Below are positions 44,453 to 52,841 of a DNA stretch of 64,000 nucleotides, piece after piece. The notes beneath the pieces were generated by a model, which saw only the letters and a program-made list of their open reading frames with translations, made no database searches and had not been told where the DNA came from. The translations under genes and the position numbers were made by a program. The stretch is from the NCBI GenBank assembly GCA_964467635.1, contig CAYXRN010000002.1, positions 1 through 64,000 on the forward strand, written 5' to 3'. This DNA is from FW021-bin31 sp964467635 (GTDB taxonomy: Bacteria > Bacteroidota > Bacteroidia > Chitinophagales > Chitinophagaceae). The stretch's first letter is position 1. Each line of letters starts with the position of its first letter.

Positions 44453-45139
44453 ATGAATCGTCCATTGATAAAGGTGATAGAATTACTGCTTATTTTATTG
44501 CCGCTGCTGGTAACGCCTGTAGTGGCGCAAGAGCCAACTCCATTTGGCACCAGCGATCCTGAAGCAAAAGCGATTTTGGATAAAGCGGCAAAAGAATACG
44601 CCTCTTACAATAGCTTAAAAGCCGATTTTACCCTAAAGACAACCAATGCAGAGAATAAGTTACTCGGCAGTCAGAAAGGTACAATCTGGTTGAAAGGGGA
44701 TAGCTTTAAATTTCAATTGGGCGCCCAGATCGTTTTCAGCGATGGAACCACTTTATGGTCCTACAATAAGGACAATAATGAGGTACAAATAACCAACTAT
44801 GAGCCGGAAAAAGGACAAATCACGCCGTCTTCTCTTTTCACCGATTTTTACGATAAAAACTTTCTTTATAGGCTTCAGGGCACATCGGAGTTAAATGGGA
44901 AAGAAGTCTATCTCATTCAGATGACTCCTTTTGATAAATCCAAGCCCTATTTCCAAATCGTGGCCCGGATCGGTAAAAACCAATATCGCCTGATGGGGAT
45001 GGAGCTGTTTACAAAAGGCGGCTATCGATACAGTTATCTCATTACGTCTTACCATCCTAATGCAGCAATAAATGCATCAGAGTTTGTTTTTGATAAAACA
45101 AATTACCCGGGGGTCTCGGTAGTGGATTTAAGGATGTAA
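44453..45139 (+). CDS. lolA: LolA-like outer membrane lipoprotein carrier
   Basis: Periplasmic carrier that ferries lipoproteins from LolCDE to the outer membrane. A signal peptide occupies residues 1-27 (ending PVVAQ). The mature part has the LolA half-barrel pattern: AKEYASYNSLKADFTLKTTN, GTIWLKGDSFKFQL, DGTTLWSYNKDNNEVQI, and a C-terminal repeat of strands. At 228 residues it is usual for Bacteroidota LolA. Coupling with ftsK downstream of one promoter is likely. LolB and LolCDE are not in the window. Confidence 0.9.
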   Translation: MNRPLIKVIELLLILLPLLVTPVVAQEPTPFGTSDPEAKAILDKAAKEYASYNSLKADFTLKTTNAENKLLGSQKGTIWLKGDSFKFQLGAQIVFSDGTTLWSYNKDNNEVQITNYEPEKGQITPSSLFTDFYDKNFLYRLQGTSELNGKEVYLIQMTPFDKSKPYFQIVARIGKNQYRLMGMELFTKGGYRYSYLITSYHPNAAINASEFVFDKTNYPGVSVVDLRM

Positions 45140-45482
45140 AAGGACTGGAGCAGTGTTTGCACGTATCAGGACTCATCTGCTGCGATGGTATGCCACATTC
45201 TCTTGCTTACTATCTACATTCCAGGCAATCCCCTACTACCATTGTTTACAAGCTAACGCAAGCATCTATCTATCCTGTTGGCATTGTGCACGCAATATTC
45301 TTTTTCAAGCGGCTATGGAAAAGCGGTTTGGTCATCATAGCATCTGCTTATGTTGTTTGCACCGTTGACGACACAGCACCAACACTTATTGCAAGACATA
45401 CTTACACCAACTTAGCCATTTACATCCCAAAAGCTAAATATTAACTTTTAGTATGCTGCTGATTGTGAGAAGACCCCCTTCG
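45140..45482. other. intergenic region between lolA and hppA, 343 bases
   Basis: The region lies between convergent genes and no terminator was identified. A 95-codon frame on the plus strand (45157-45444, TTG start) encodes a cysteine-containing, partly hydrophobic sequence with no recognised family. Codon use does not stand out. It is not accepted as a gene. Confidence 0.35.
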
Positions 45483-47738
45483 CTATTTGATCTTGTTTAG
45501 TTCCTCGGCGGTCACAGCATAAGTAGCCGCTTTCTGCTTTTGGATGGAAACAGAAGTGGTTGTTTTTGTCTGCTCGATCTGGCTTCCATGCTTTTCAGCA
45601 ACAGCATTTGGATAATAAATACCCGCAAGCGTCGGCGCAATGACCAGGGAAACAATAGAGGTCAGTTTGATTAAAATATTCATAGAGGGGCCCGAAGTAT
45701 CTTTAAAAGGATCACCAACCGTATCACCGGTTACAGAAGCCTTATGATGGTCTGAACCTTTATAATGGGTTTCTCCATTGACTTCCACCCCTGCTTCAAA
45801 GGATTTTTTGGCGTTATCCCAGGCTCCGCCAGCGTTGTTTTGAAACATGCCCATCACTACACCGCTGACAGTAATACCTGCTAAGACACCGCCCAGCACC
45901 TGTGGGCCAAAGAGAAAGCCTACCACGACGGGAACAATAATGGCTACAGCTCCAGGGGCCAACATCGACCTGATAGAGGCATTGGTAGAAATAGCCACAC
46001 ATTTCTCGTATTCCGGTTTGGCTTTACCTTCAAGGATACCCGGTATTTCACGAAATTGTCTTCTCACTTCTTCTACCATGCTCATGGCAGCCTTACCCAC
46101 CGCAGAGATCGCCATGGAGGAAAAAATAAACGGAATAACGGCTCCCACAAAAAGCCCGGCCAGAATTTTAGCCTGGTAAATGTCAATATGCTGGTCTGCC
46201 GCTACAGGAATGGCCACCCCAACGAAAGCGGCAAACAAAGCCAGGGAGGTTAATGCCGCCGAAGCGATAGCAAAGCCTTTGCCCGTAGCTGCAGTGGTGT
46301 TCCCTACTGCATCCAGGATGTCGGTACGTCCACGAACCTCTTTAGGCAATTCACTCATTTCTGCAATACCTCCTGCATTATCGGCAATCGGGCCGAAAGC
46401 GTCTATAGAAAGTTGCATGGCCGTGGTAGCCATCATACCGGAAGCGGCAATAGCCACGCCATATAGGCCGGCGAACGCAAAAGCGCCATAAATACCCGCA
46501 GCAAGGACGATCATGGGCAACAGCGTAGATTCCATACCCACGGCGAGTCCTCCAATAATATTCGTGGCGTGGCCTGTAGAGGACTGCTTCACAATGGAAA
46601 GCACCGGACGTTTGCCCATGGCCGTGTAATATTCCGTAAGTATACTCATTAACGCCCCTACTACCAATCCTACTATTACGGCACCAAATACGCCGGTAGA
46701 GGTAAAGGCGTGTCCGCGCAGTACCATATCGGAAGGCAGCATATTTACAATAATAAAGTAAGAGGCAATGGCCGTTAAGATAACTGCTATCCAGTTTCCT
46801 AGGTTCAGGGCCTTCTGAACGTCTCCGTTTTCATTTTTAATGCTTACGAAATAGGTTCCCAGAATAGACAACAAAGTGCCTACACCTGCGATGACCATCG
46901 GTAAAATAACCGGAGACAAACCACCGAAGGCGTCCTGGGCTTGGATTTCACGGCCTAAGACTACCGTACCGATGATGGTAGAAACAAAAGAACCAAAAAG
47001 ATCAGCTCCCATACCCGCTACATCGCCCACGTTATCGCCTACATTATCGGCTATAGTTGCCGGATTCCTGGGGTCGTCTTCCGGGATACCGGCTTCCACT
47101 TTTCCAACCAGATCAGCCCCTACATCAGCGGCTTTGGTATAAATCCCGCCACCTACACGAGCAAACAAGGCAATACTTTCCGCGCCGAGCGAGAAACCCG
47201 TCAATGCCTCCAATGCTTTGGTCAGGCTGTCCCGGGATTGCAAAATCCCCATGTCGTTGTATACACCGAAGAAATGCAAAAATATGATCAATAAAGCACC
47301 CAGTCCCAATACCGCCAGGCCGGTCACCCCCAATCCCATAACGGAACCACCTTTAAAAGAGACACTTAATGCCTTAGGCAGGCTGGTTTTAGCTGCTTCC
47401 GCCGTCCTGACATTGGCCTTTGTAGCGATACGCATGCCATTGAATCCGGCAAAGGCCGACAATATCGCCCCTAAAACAAATGCAATGGAAATGGTCCAGC
47501 TCGAATCTGGATTGATATAACCCATATAGCCCAATAAAATAGCAGCGATGATAACAAAGTAAGTAAGGGCCTTATATTCCGCTTTTAAAAAAGCCATGGC
47601 GCCGTTGGAAATATGGTTAGCCAACTCTGCCATTTTCTCCGAACCGGAACTTTTACGGCTGACCCAAGCACTCTTTAACGCCATAAAAATCAACGCAATA
47701 ATTCCCATCAGGGGAATGAGGTACAAAAAATTACTCAT
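45483..47738 (-). CDS. hppA: membrane-bound K+-dependent pyrophosphatase (ion pump)
   Basis: Uses pyrophosphate hydrolysis to pump H+ and/or Na+ out of the cytoplasm. At 751 residues with about 16 helices it has the signature GGGIYTKAADVGADLVGKVE near 196-215 and ADNVGDNVGDVAGMGADL at 230-247. The potassium-site motif reads GNTTAATGKG at 479-488; Ala at 483 marks the K+-dependent subfamily, since K+-independent enzymes have Lys there. H+ versus Na+ transport is not decided from sequence. It is divergent from the ATP synthase genes and has a clear promoter. Confidence 0.96.
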   Translation of the reverse strand: MSNFLYLIPLMGIIALIFMALKSAWVSRKSSGSEKMAELANHISNGAMAFLKAEYKALTYFVIIAAILLGYMGYINPDSSWTISIAFVLGAILSAFAGFNGMRIATKANVRTAEAAKTSLPKALSVSFKGGSVMGLGVTGLAVLGLGALLIIFLHFFGVYNDMGILQSRDSLTKALEALTGFSLGAESIALFARVGGGIYTKAADVGADLVGKVEAGIPEDDPRNPATIADNVGDNVGDVAGMGADLFGSFVSTIIGTVVLGREIQAQDAFGGLSPVILPMVIAGVGTLLSILGTYFVSIKNENGDVQKALNLGNWIAVILTAIASYFIIVNMLPSDMVLRGHAFTSTGVFGAVIVGLVVGALMSILTEYYTAMGKRPVLSIVKQSSTGHATNIIGGLAVGMESTLLPMIVLAAGIYGAFAFAGLYGVAIAASGMMATTAMQLSIDAFGPIADNAGGIAEMSELPKEVRGRTDILDAVGNTTAATGKGFAIASAALTSLALFAAFVGVAIPVAADQHIDIYQAKILAGLFVGAVIPFIFSSMAISAVGKAAMSMVEEVRRQFREIPGILEGKAKPEYEKCVAISTNASIRSMLAPGAVAIIVPVVVGFLFGPQVLGGVLAGITVSGVVMGMFQNNAGGAWDNAKKSFEAGVEVNGETHYKGSDHHKASVTGDTVGDPFKDTSGPSMNILIKLTSIVSLVIAPTLAGIYYPNAVAEKHGSQIEQTKTTTSVSIQKQKAATYAVTAEELNKIK

Positions 47739-47775
47739 AGCTTGTTATTAATCAATTATTAAATTCTGGTGGGCG

Positions 47776-47783
47776 CAAAGGTA
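47776..47783 (-). promoter_or_regulatory. -7 box of hppA
   Basis: TACCTTTG on the minus strand is an exact consensus match 38 bases before the hppA ATG. Confidence 0.6.
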
Positions 47784-47842
47784 ATAGGAAAAATAGAATA
47801 GCTCACCAATAAATTAAAAATTACTGGTACAACGGTTTTGCC

Positions 47843-47908
47843 GATCAATTAGTCTGACAGAAAAAAGGCTTTTTTTTCTGAGTCGGCCTAAAAATCGGAT
47901 TATTGATC
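47843..47908. repeat. nested inverted repeat
   Basis: Outer arms GATCAAT (47843-47849) and ATTGATC (47902-47908) enclose an inner hairpin with AGAAAAAA and TTTTTTCT arms flanked by GAC/GTC. It resembles a structured RNA or protein-binding region. An A/T-rich chance palindrome cannot be excluded. Confidence 0.45.
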
Positions 47909-47979
47909 AGAAAAAACACAGGGCCTCGAAAGATAGCCGGGACTTCCCAAACCACGACCTGCACCAACGAGAACGACCA

Positions 47980-48077
47980 TCGGTTATTTTTGCATAGCGT
48001 GGCCTACCACACGGAAAACCAGATGTACTTAACCTCTTTGCCCAGCTCGGTTATTTTTGCATAGCGTGGCCTACCAC
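47980..48077. repeat. pair of 31-base direct repeats, 67-base period
   Basis: Identical 31-base units occupy 47980-48010 and 48047-48077. They begin TCGGTTATTTTTGC and end GTGGCCTACCAC, and 36 unrelated bases lie between them. Each unit contains a -7-like TATTTTTG and a small GTGG/CCAC hairpin. The layout resembles a two-repeat CRISPR unit by spacing only; no cas genes are near. Confidence 0.7.
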
Positions 48078-48335
48078 CCGTCCCCTCGTTTCTGGCAGAC
48101 AAAAGAGGACAGCTCAAATGCAGATATCATTGACTGTTATGGCTTTACATTTCGCGGGAAACTTAAAAAATAGGCTTGGCCCGATCAGGGCATTCAGCAA
48201 GGATTTTTTTAAGGCACAAGAGTAAAAAAAGCAGTTTACATTCCGGAGGCAAAGCCGATGGATTTCACGCGCCACCCCTACATAAGGAAATCAAAAAAAG
48301 TTTGTTTAAAGGGTTGTTTTGCGATAAAATCAAAC

Positions 48336-48343
48336 TATCTTTG
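48336..48343 (+). promoter_or_regulatory. promoter of the atp genes
   Basis: TATCTTTG matches TAnnTTTG, and GTTG lies 19 bases upstream (48313-48316). The atpB ATG follows 23 bases later. Confidence 0.6.
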
Positions 48344-48366
48344 CGGCAAATTTCGAACACGGAATC

Positions 48367-49533
48367 ATGACAAAACCCTTTAAATACAGTTGGACAGGCC
48401 TTTTGACGGTTTTTTTCTTGATTTTTTTCTCCTTTTCCTATGCGCAGCCCGGACACCCGGGAGCTGAAAATGGCAACCACCAGGAAAATCAGGCGGAGGA
48501 AGAAAGTGGTTTTGACGCCAATGCCGTGATCCTGGAACATGTCAAGGACTCGCATTACTGGCATTTCTTTTCTATTAACGGACATGACGTTTCCTTGGCC
48601 TTGCCCGTTATAATATATGTACCCAAATCCGGATTTTCGATTTTCATGTCTTCCCGGTTTCATCATGGAGAAGCTATCTATAAAGGGTTTAAAATGCTTA
48701 CTCCGGAATACATTGCAAAATATAAGCTATCCAAAAATTCTTATTTTCCGGGCAGTATCATAGCCGTGAATGCGGACGGCTCTCCAAATTTATTCGTTCC
48801 CGTATATGACCTGTCTCTTACCAGGAATGTCTTGCAAGCCATGCTCTCCGCTATTCTACTTATTTTAATATTCGTAGGCATTGCTAAAAAATATACCCGG
48901 AATCCCCATAGAGCACCGAGTGGTTTTCAAAACGCAATCGAGCCATTCGTTCTGTTTATTCGGGATGACGTTGCCCGTCCCTATCTGGAAGACAAAGCCG
49001 ATAAATACCTGCCGTTTTTACTGACCATATTTTTCTTTATCTGGATTAATTCCTTATTGGCTTTAATACCGGGATCGGCGAACGTTGCAGGTAACCTGGC
49101 ATTTACAGGGGCGCTGGCGGCATTCTCCTTTGTCTATATTTTGATTAGCACCAATAAATATTACTGGCAGCATATTGCATGGCCCCCCGGTATACCGGTT
49201 TGGGTGAAGCCAATTTTGATCCCTGTGGAAATTCTCGGTATATTCACTAAGCCTTTTGCTTTGATGATCCGTCTTTTTGCCAATATGCTGGCCGGACATA
49301 TGATCATTTTGAGTATTATCTCATTGATCTTTATTTTTGGTGGAATGATCGCTGCAGCAGGATGGGGATTTTCAGTTATTTCAATCCTATTTACGGTGTT
49401 CATGTATTTTGTGGAATTGCTGGTAGGGTTGATTCAGGCGTTTATTTTCGCTAATTTGTCTGCTTTGTTTATCGCACAAGCATTTGAACATGGTCCGCAT
49501 CACCGGCTGGAAGATGAAGAAGTGGTCTTATAG
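48367..49533 (+). CDS. atpB: ATP synthase F0 subunit a
   Basis: Membrane stator subunit that carries the two proton half-channels. The essential arginine lies in RLFANMLAGHMIIL near residue 300, in the usual helix. LLALIPGSANVAGNLAFTGALA and FVELLVGLIQAFIFANLSALFIAQA are also conserved. The N-terminus is extended by a signal-like segment (1-28, ending SYAQ) and a periplasmic His/Glu-rich region, which accounts for the length of 388, as in many Bacteroidota. It leads the run atpB-E-F-H-A. The gene atpI is absent from the upstream gap. Confidence 0.96.
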   Translation: MTKPFKYSWTGLLTVFFLIFFSFSYAQPGHPGAENGNHQENQAEEESGFDANAVILEHVKDSHYWHFFSINGHDVSLALPVIIYVPKSGFSIFMSSRFHHGEAIYKGFKMLTPEYIAKYKLSKNSYFPGSIIAVNADGSPNLFVPVYDLSLTRNVLQAMLSAILLILIFVGIAKKYTRNPHRAPSGFQNAIEPFVLFIRDDVARPYLEDKADKYLPFLLTIFFFIWINSLLALIPGSANVAGNLAFTGALAAFSFVYILISTNKYYWQHIAWPPGIPVWVKPILIPVEILGIFTKPFALMIRLFANMLAGHMIILSIISLIFIFGGMIAAAGWGFSVISILFTVFMYFVELLVGLIQAFIFANLSALFIAQAFEHGPHHRLEDEEVVL

Positions 49534-49626
49534 AAACAGGACGAAACGGTAAAACAGCTTCCTGGATTCAAGATGGCGGAAATTAATAAATACGGATTTT
49601 TTTAATCATCATAAAAACAAACCATT

Positions 49627-49878
49627 ATGACAATTTTGAGTATTTTGTTCCTTGCTGCCAGTGGTCTGGCAAAAGTCGGAGCTGGTGTAGGTGCAGGATT
49701 GGCTGCTATTGGTGCCGGCATTGGTATTGGCCAGATTGGTAAAGATGCCATGAACGCCATCGCCCGCCAACCCGAAGTAGCCGGAGAGATCCGCTCCAAC
49801 ATGATCGTGATGGCTGCTTTGATTGAAGGGGTTGCCCTCTTTGCTGTCGTAGTAGCTATTCTGGCTTTGTTTGTTTAA
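49627..49878 (+). CDS. atpE: ATP synthase F0 subunit c
   Basis: Rotor ring proteolipid of 83 residues with two hydrophobic helices joined by the polar loop ARQPE (46-50), which contacts the central stalk. The ion-binding carboxylate is Glu67 in AALIEGVALF. The next residue is Gly rather than the Ser/Thr found after the carboxylate in sodium-type rings, so proton coupling is predicted. The glycine-rich first helix (VGAGVGAGLAAIGAGIGIG) is typical for tight ring packing. It follows atpB by 93 bases. Confidence 0.96.
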   Translation: MTILSILFLAASGLAKVGAGVGAGLAAIGAGIGIGQIGKDAMNAIARQPEVAGEIRSNMIVMAALIEGVALFAVVVAILALFV

Positions 49879-49961
49879 GGAATGAAACAGGTTATCTTAC
49901 TGCATTCAGAGCACAGGGCCGAGAATGCAGTAAGTTTTTAAAATGAATTAACTAATATAAC

Positions 49962-50456
49962 ATGGATTTACTTAGCCCAAGTATAGGATTGTTCTTTTGG
50001 ATGGCCATCATCTTTCTGCTGACGCTGGTCATTTTACGTAAGTTTGCATGGAAACCTATTTTGAAAATGCTGTCGGAGCGCGAGAAAGGCATTGCAGACT
50101 CTATAAAAACAGCCGACCGCATAAAGGCTGAGATGGCTCAGATGAAATATGAGCATGAAGAGATGTTAAAAGAGGCCAGGGTCGAACGCAGTCGTATTTT
50201 GAAGAGCGCTAAGGAAGCGAAAGATCAAATGATCAATGAGGCTAAAGAACAGGCTAAATCGGAAGCTAAAAAGATCATTGAAGATGCGCAAGTGGCCATC
50301 AATAATCAAAAAATGGCCGCCCTCACGGATGTTAAAAATCAGGTGGGCAACCTTGCTGTGGAAGTAGCGGAAAAGATTCTCCGTAAGGAACTAAGCGAAG
50401 GAAATGCACAACAAGACTATATCCGTCAACTGGCTTCGGAAATTGAACTCAACTAA
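49962..50456 (+). CDS. atpF: ATP synthase F0 subunit b
   Basis: Peripheral stalk subunit of 164 residues. A single N-terminal membrane helix (LFFWMAIIFLLTLVILRKFAW, about 9-29) is followed by a long charged right-handed coiled coil (about 35-140; KEAKDQMINEAKEQAKSEAKKIIEDAQ), and the C-terminal AEKILRKELS segment contacts the delta subunit. It acts as the stator linking subunit a to F1. Spacing to atpE and atpH fits a single operon. Confidence 0.95.
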   Translation: MDLLSPSIGLFFWMAIIFLLTLVILRKFAWKPILKMLSEREKGIADSIKTADRIKAEMAQMKYEHEEMLKEARVERSRILKSAKEAKDQMINEAKEQAKSEAKKIIEDAQVAINNQKMAALTDVKNQVGNLAVEVAEKILRKELSEGNAQQDYIRQLASEIELN

Positions 50457-50492
50457 ATTAATGGTTTAAACTTATTTTAATAAACAGCAGAT

Positions 50493-51053
50493 ATGCCTAA
50501 TCCTCGTTTGGCTGCGCGTTATGCAAAATCTCTTACTGATCTGGCTGTAGAAACCAACCAGCTGGAACAGGTATTTCAGGACATGAACCGTTTGGACGAA
50601 ACCTGCGACAGCAGCCGGGAATTGGTCAGTTTTCTTAAAAGTCCGGTAATTAATGCAGATAAAAAAGAGAAGATATTCACCACAATATTTGGTGACAGTC
50701 TATCTGAACTCAGTCGAAAATTTGCTGTACTGCTTATTAAAAAAGGAAGAGAAGGTTTTCTGCCGGAGATTGCCAAAGCTACTATTCGCCAGTACCGTAA
50801 GATCAAAAATATCAGGCAGGTAAGCATAACCACCGCGGTTCCGTTGTCCGAAGAACTGAAGTTATCGATAACGGCAAAAATTAAAAGTGAGATTCCAGAT
50901 CAGCAGATAGAATTGCTTACGAAAGTAAAAGAAAAACTGATCGGTGGATTTGTCCTGGAAACAGAGAACACCGTTTTTGATGCAAGCATTGCCCGGGATC
51001 TGCATGATATCAAAAAGCAGTTCAATAAAAATATATACATCGCCGAAATTTAG
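50493..51053 (+). CDS. atpH: ATP synthase F1 subunit delta
   Basis: OSCP-type subunit of 186 residues that joins the peripheral stalk to the top of F1. The N-terminal helical domain begins NPRLAARYAKSLTDLAVE and the family signature lies in the C-terminal part as KVKEKLIGGFVLETENTVFDASIARDLHDIKKQFNK. It is followed by atpA after 52 bases. Nothing is unusual in length or sequence. Confidence 0.95.
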   Translation: MPNPRLAARYAKSLTDLAVETNQLEQVFQDMNRLDETCDSSRELVSFLKSPVINADKKEKIFTTIFGDSLSELSRKFAVLLIKKGREGFLPEIAKATIRQYRKIKNIRQVSITTAVPLSEELKLSITAKIKSEIPDQQIELLTKVKEKLIGGFVLETENTVFDASIARDLHDIKKQFNKNIYIAEI

Positions 51054-51105
51054 CCCATACAAGATAAAACATAATTAAGAAAAACCAATACAACAAGTTA
51101 CAGCT

Positions 51106-52689
51106 ATGACTGAAATAAAACCTGATGAAATATCTGCGATATTACGTCAACAACTTAGCAACTTTAATGCCTCTGCTGACCTGGAAGAAGTAGGTACTGT
51201 TCTTCAGGTTGGAGACGGAATTGCACGAATTTATGGCCTTAATAATATTCGTTCCGGAGAATTGGTTGAATTTGAAAACGGGCTAAAGGCCATTGCACTG
51301 AATCTCGAAGAAGATAATGTGGGTGTCGTATTGATGGGCGAGTACAATGAGATCAAAGAAGGGGCAACGGTTCGCCGTACGGGCCAGATCGCTTCGATAA
51401 AAGTAGGAGAAGGCATGGTGGGACGCGTGGTGAATACATTGGGAGAACCTATTGACGGTCAAGGTCCTTTGAGTGGAGAACTTTATGAAATGCCGATTGA
51501 GCGCAAAGCGCCGGGCGTGATATTTCGTGAGCCAGTAAAAGAACCGCTCCAAACCGGTATTAAAGCCATTGATGCCATGATACCTATTGGTCGGGGCCAG
51601 CGTGAGTTAATCATTGGCGACCGCCAGACGGGTAAAACGGCTATTGCTATTGATACGATCATCAATCAGAAAGAATTTTACGAAGCCGGACAGCCGGTTT
51701 ATTGTATTTATGTGGCCGTGGGACAAAAAGCGTCTACGGTAGCACAAGTAAGAAAAACACTTGAAGAACGCGGTGCACTTGATTATACAACTATCGTTTC
51801 AGCTTCTGCCTCCGACCCGGCTCCCTTACAGTTCTACGCGCCGTTTGCAGGGGCTGCTATCGGAGAATATTTCCGGGATACGGGACGTCCAGCCCTCATC
51901 ATTTATGACGACCTTTCCAAACAAGCTGTCGCCTATCGTGAGGTATCCCTGTTGCTCCGCCGTCCCCCGGGTCGTGAAGCCTATCCAGGTGATGTGTTTT
52001 ACCTGCACTCCCGTTTGCTGGAACGTGCCGCAAAAATCATTACCAATGATGAGATCGCAAGCCGCATGAATGACTTGCCTGAAGCGCTTAAAGGTAAAGT
52101 AAAAGGAGGGGGGTCTCTAACTGCGCTTCCCATTATTGAAACACAGGCCGGTGATGTGTCCGCTTATATCCCTACCAATGTGATATCGATTACAGACGGG
52201 CAGATATTCCTGGAATCCGATTTGTTTAATGCCGGTATACGTCCAGCCATTAATGTAGGTATTTCAGTAAGTCGTGTGGGGGGTAGTGCGCAGATTAAAT
52301 CCATGAAAAAAGTGGCCGGTACACTGAAACTGGACCAGGCACAATATCGTGAAATGGAGGCATTTGCCAAGTTCGGAAGTGATATGGATGCGGCTACAAA
52401 ATCTATTTTAGACAAAGGGGCCCGCAATGTCCAGATCCTTATACAGGGTCAATTTTCACCGCTTCCGGTAGAAAAGCAGGTAGCTATCATCTATTTGGGA
52501 ACAAACGGACTGATTTCTGAGGTACCACTGGATAAGGTACGCGAATTCGAAGAAGCTTTCCTGACAGAAATGGAAGCACAATTGCCCGATGTTCTCGCTG
52601 AATTTAAAAAAGGAAAACTACCCGAAGAGGGCATTGAAAAAATGATAGATCTTGCCAACGGCATTATTCCTCAATTCAAAGCTGAATAA
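51106..52689 (+). CDS. atpA: ATP synthase F1 subunit alpha
   Basis: Non-catalytic nucleotide-binding subunit of the F1 hexamer. The P-loop GDRQTGKTA is near residue 170. The C-terminal domain holds the arginine finger within VGISVSRVGGSAQIK. The 527-residue length is standard. It is the last gene of this cluster. Normally in related genomes atpG follows atpA, but here a terminator comes 20 bases after the stop and aconitase follows. The gamma, beta and epsilon subunits must be encoded elsewhere. Confidence 0.97.
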   Translation: MTEIKPDEISAILRQQLSNFNASADLEEVGTVLQVGDGIARIYGLNNIRSGELVEFENGLKAIALNLEEDNVGVVLMGEYNEIKEGATVRRTGQIASIKVGEGMVGRVVNTLGEPIDGQGPLSGELYEMPIERKAPGVIFREPVKEPLQTGIKAIDAMIPIGRGQRELIIGDRQTGKTAIAIDTIINQKEFYEAGQPVYCIYVAVGQKASTVAQVRKTLEERGALDYTTIVSASASDPAPLQFYAPFAGAAIGEYFRDTGRPALIIYDDLSKQAVAYREVSLLLRRPPGREAYPGDVFYLHSRLLERAAKIITNDEIASRMNDLPEALKGKVKGGGSLTALPIIETQAGDVSAYIPTNVISITDGQIFLESDLFNAGIRPAINVGISVSRVGGSAQIKSMKKVAGTLKLDQAQYREMEAFAKFGSDMDAATKSILDKGARNVQILIQGQFSPLPVEKQVAIIYLGTNGLISEVPLDKVREFEEAFLTEMEAQLPDVLAEFKKGKLPEEGIEKMIDLANGIIPQFKAE

Positions 52690-52708
52690 TAAATTAACCT
52701 AAAATGTC

Positions 52709-52743
52709 ATCCCGGTTTCTTTCTTGAGACCGGGATTTTTTTT
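52709..52743 (+). terminator. Rho-independent terminator after atpA
   Basis: CCCGGTTTC and GAGACCGGG pair (one bulged or mismatched base) around a TTTCTT loop, followed by eight or nine T residues. It confirms that the atp cluster ends at atpA. Confidence 0.88.
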
Positions 52744-52809
52744 GGCCAAAACAACCCTTTTACGCATTGTGATTATCTACTATATCTGTGTAGTCTGTTA
52801 AATTTTGAG

Positions 52810-52817
52810 TAACTTTG
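52810..52817 (+). promoter_or_regulatory. -7 box of aconitase gene
   Basis: TAACTTTG is an exact consensus match. It overlaps a possible TTG start at 52815, so translation must begin later, at the ATG 52842. Confidence 0.6.
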
Positions 52818-52841
52818 AGCATTGCTCCAAATAATGAACTT

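Larger units (their letters stand above)
47739..48366. other. 628-base divergent region between hppA and atpB
   Basis: It contains the hppA -7 box, a nested inverted repeat (47843-47908), a pair of 31-base direct repeats (47980-48077), and the atpB promoter (48336-48343). No ORF or known RNA was supported. This is one of the longest gene-free stretches of the window and the most structured. Confidence 0.6.

Noticed and set aside
45157..45444. 95-codon ORF between lolA and hppA
   Set aside because: TTG start, no recognised family, odd composition and overlapping frames of similar length; treated as chance.
47980..48077. Two-repeat CRISPR array
   Set aside because: Only two units, no cas genes, and the units contain a promoter-like box; repeat length alone is not enough.
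52815..52841. TTG start of aconitase at 52815
   Set aside because: It overlaps the -7 box TAACTTTG, so it would not be transcribed; the ATG at 52842 fits the family.
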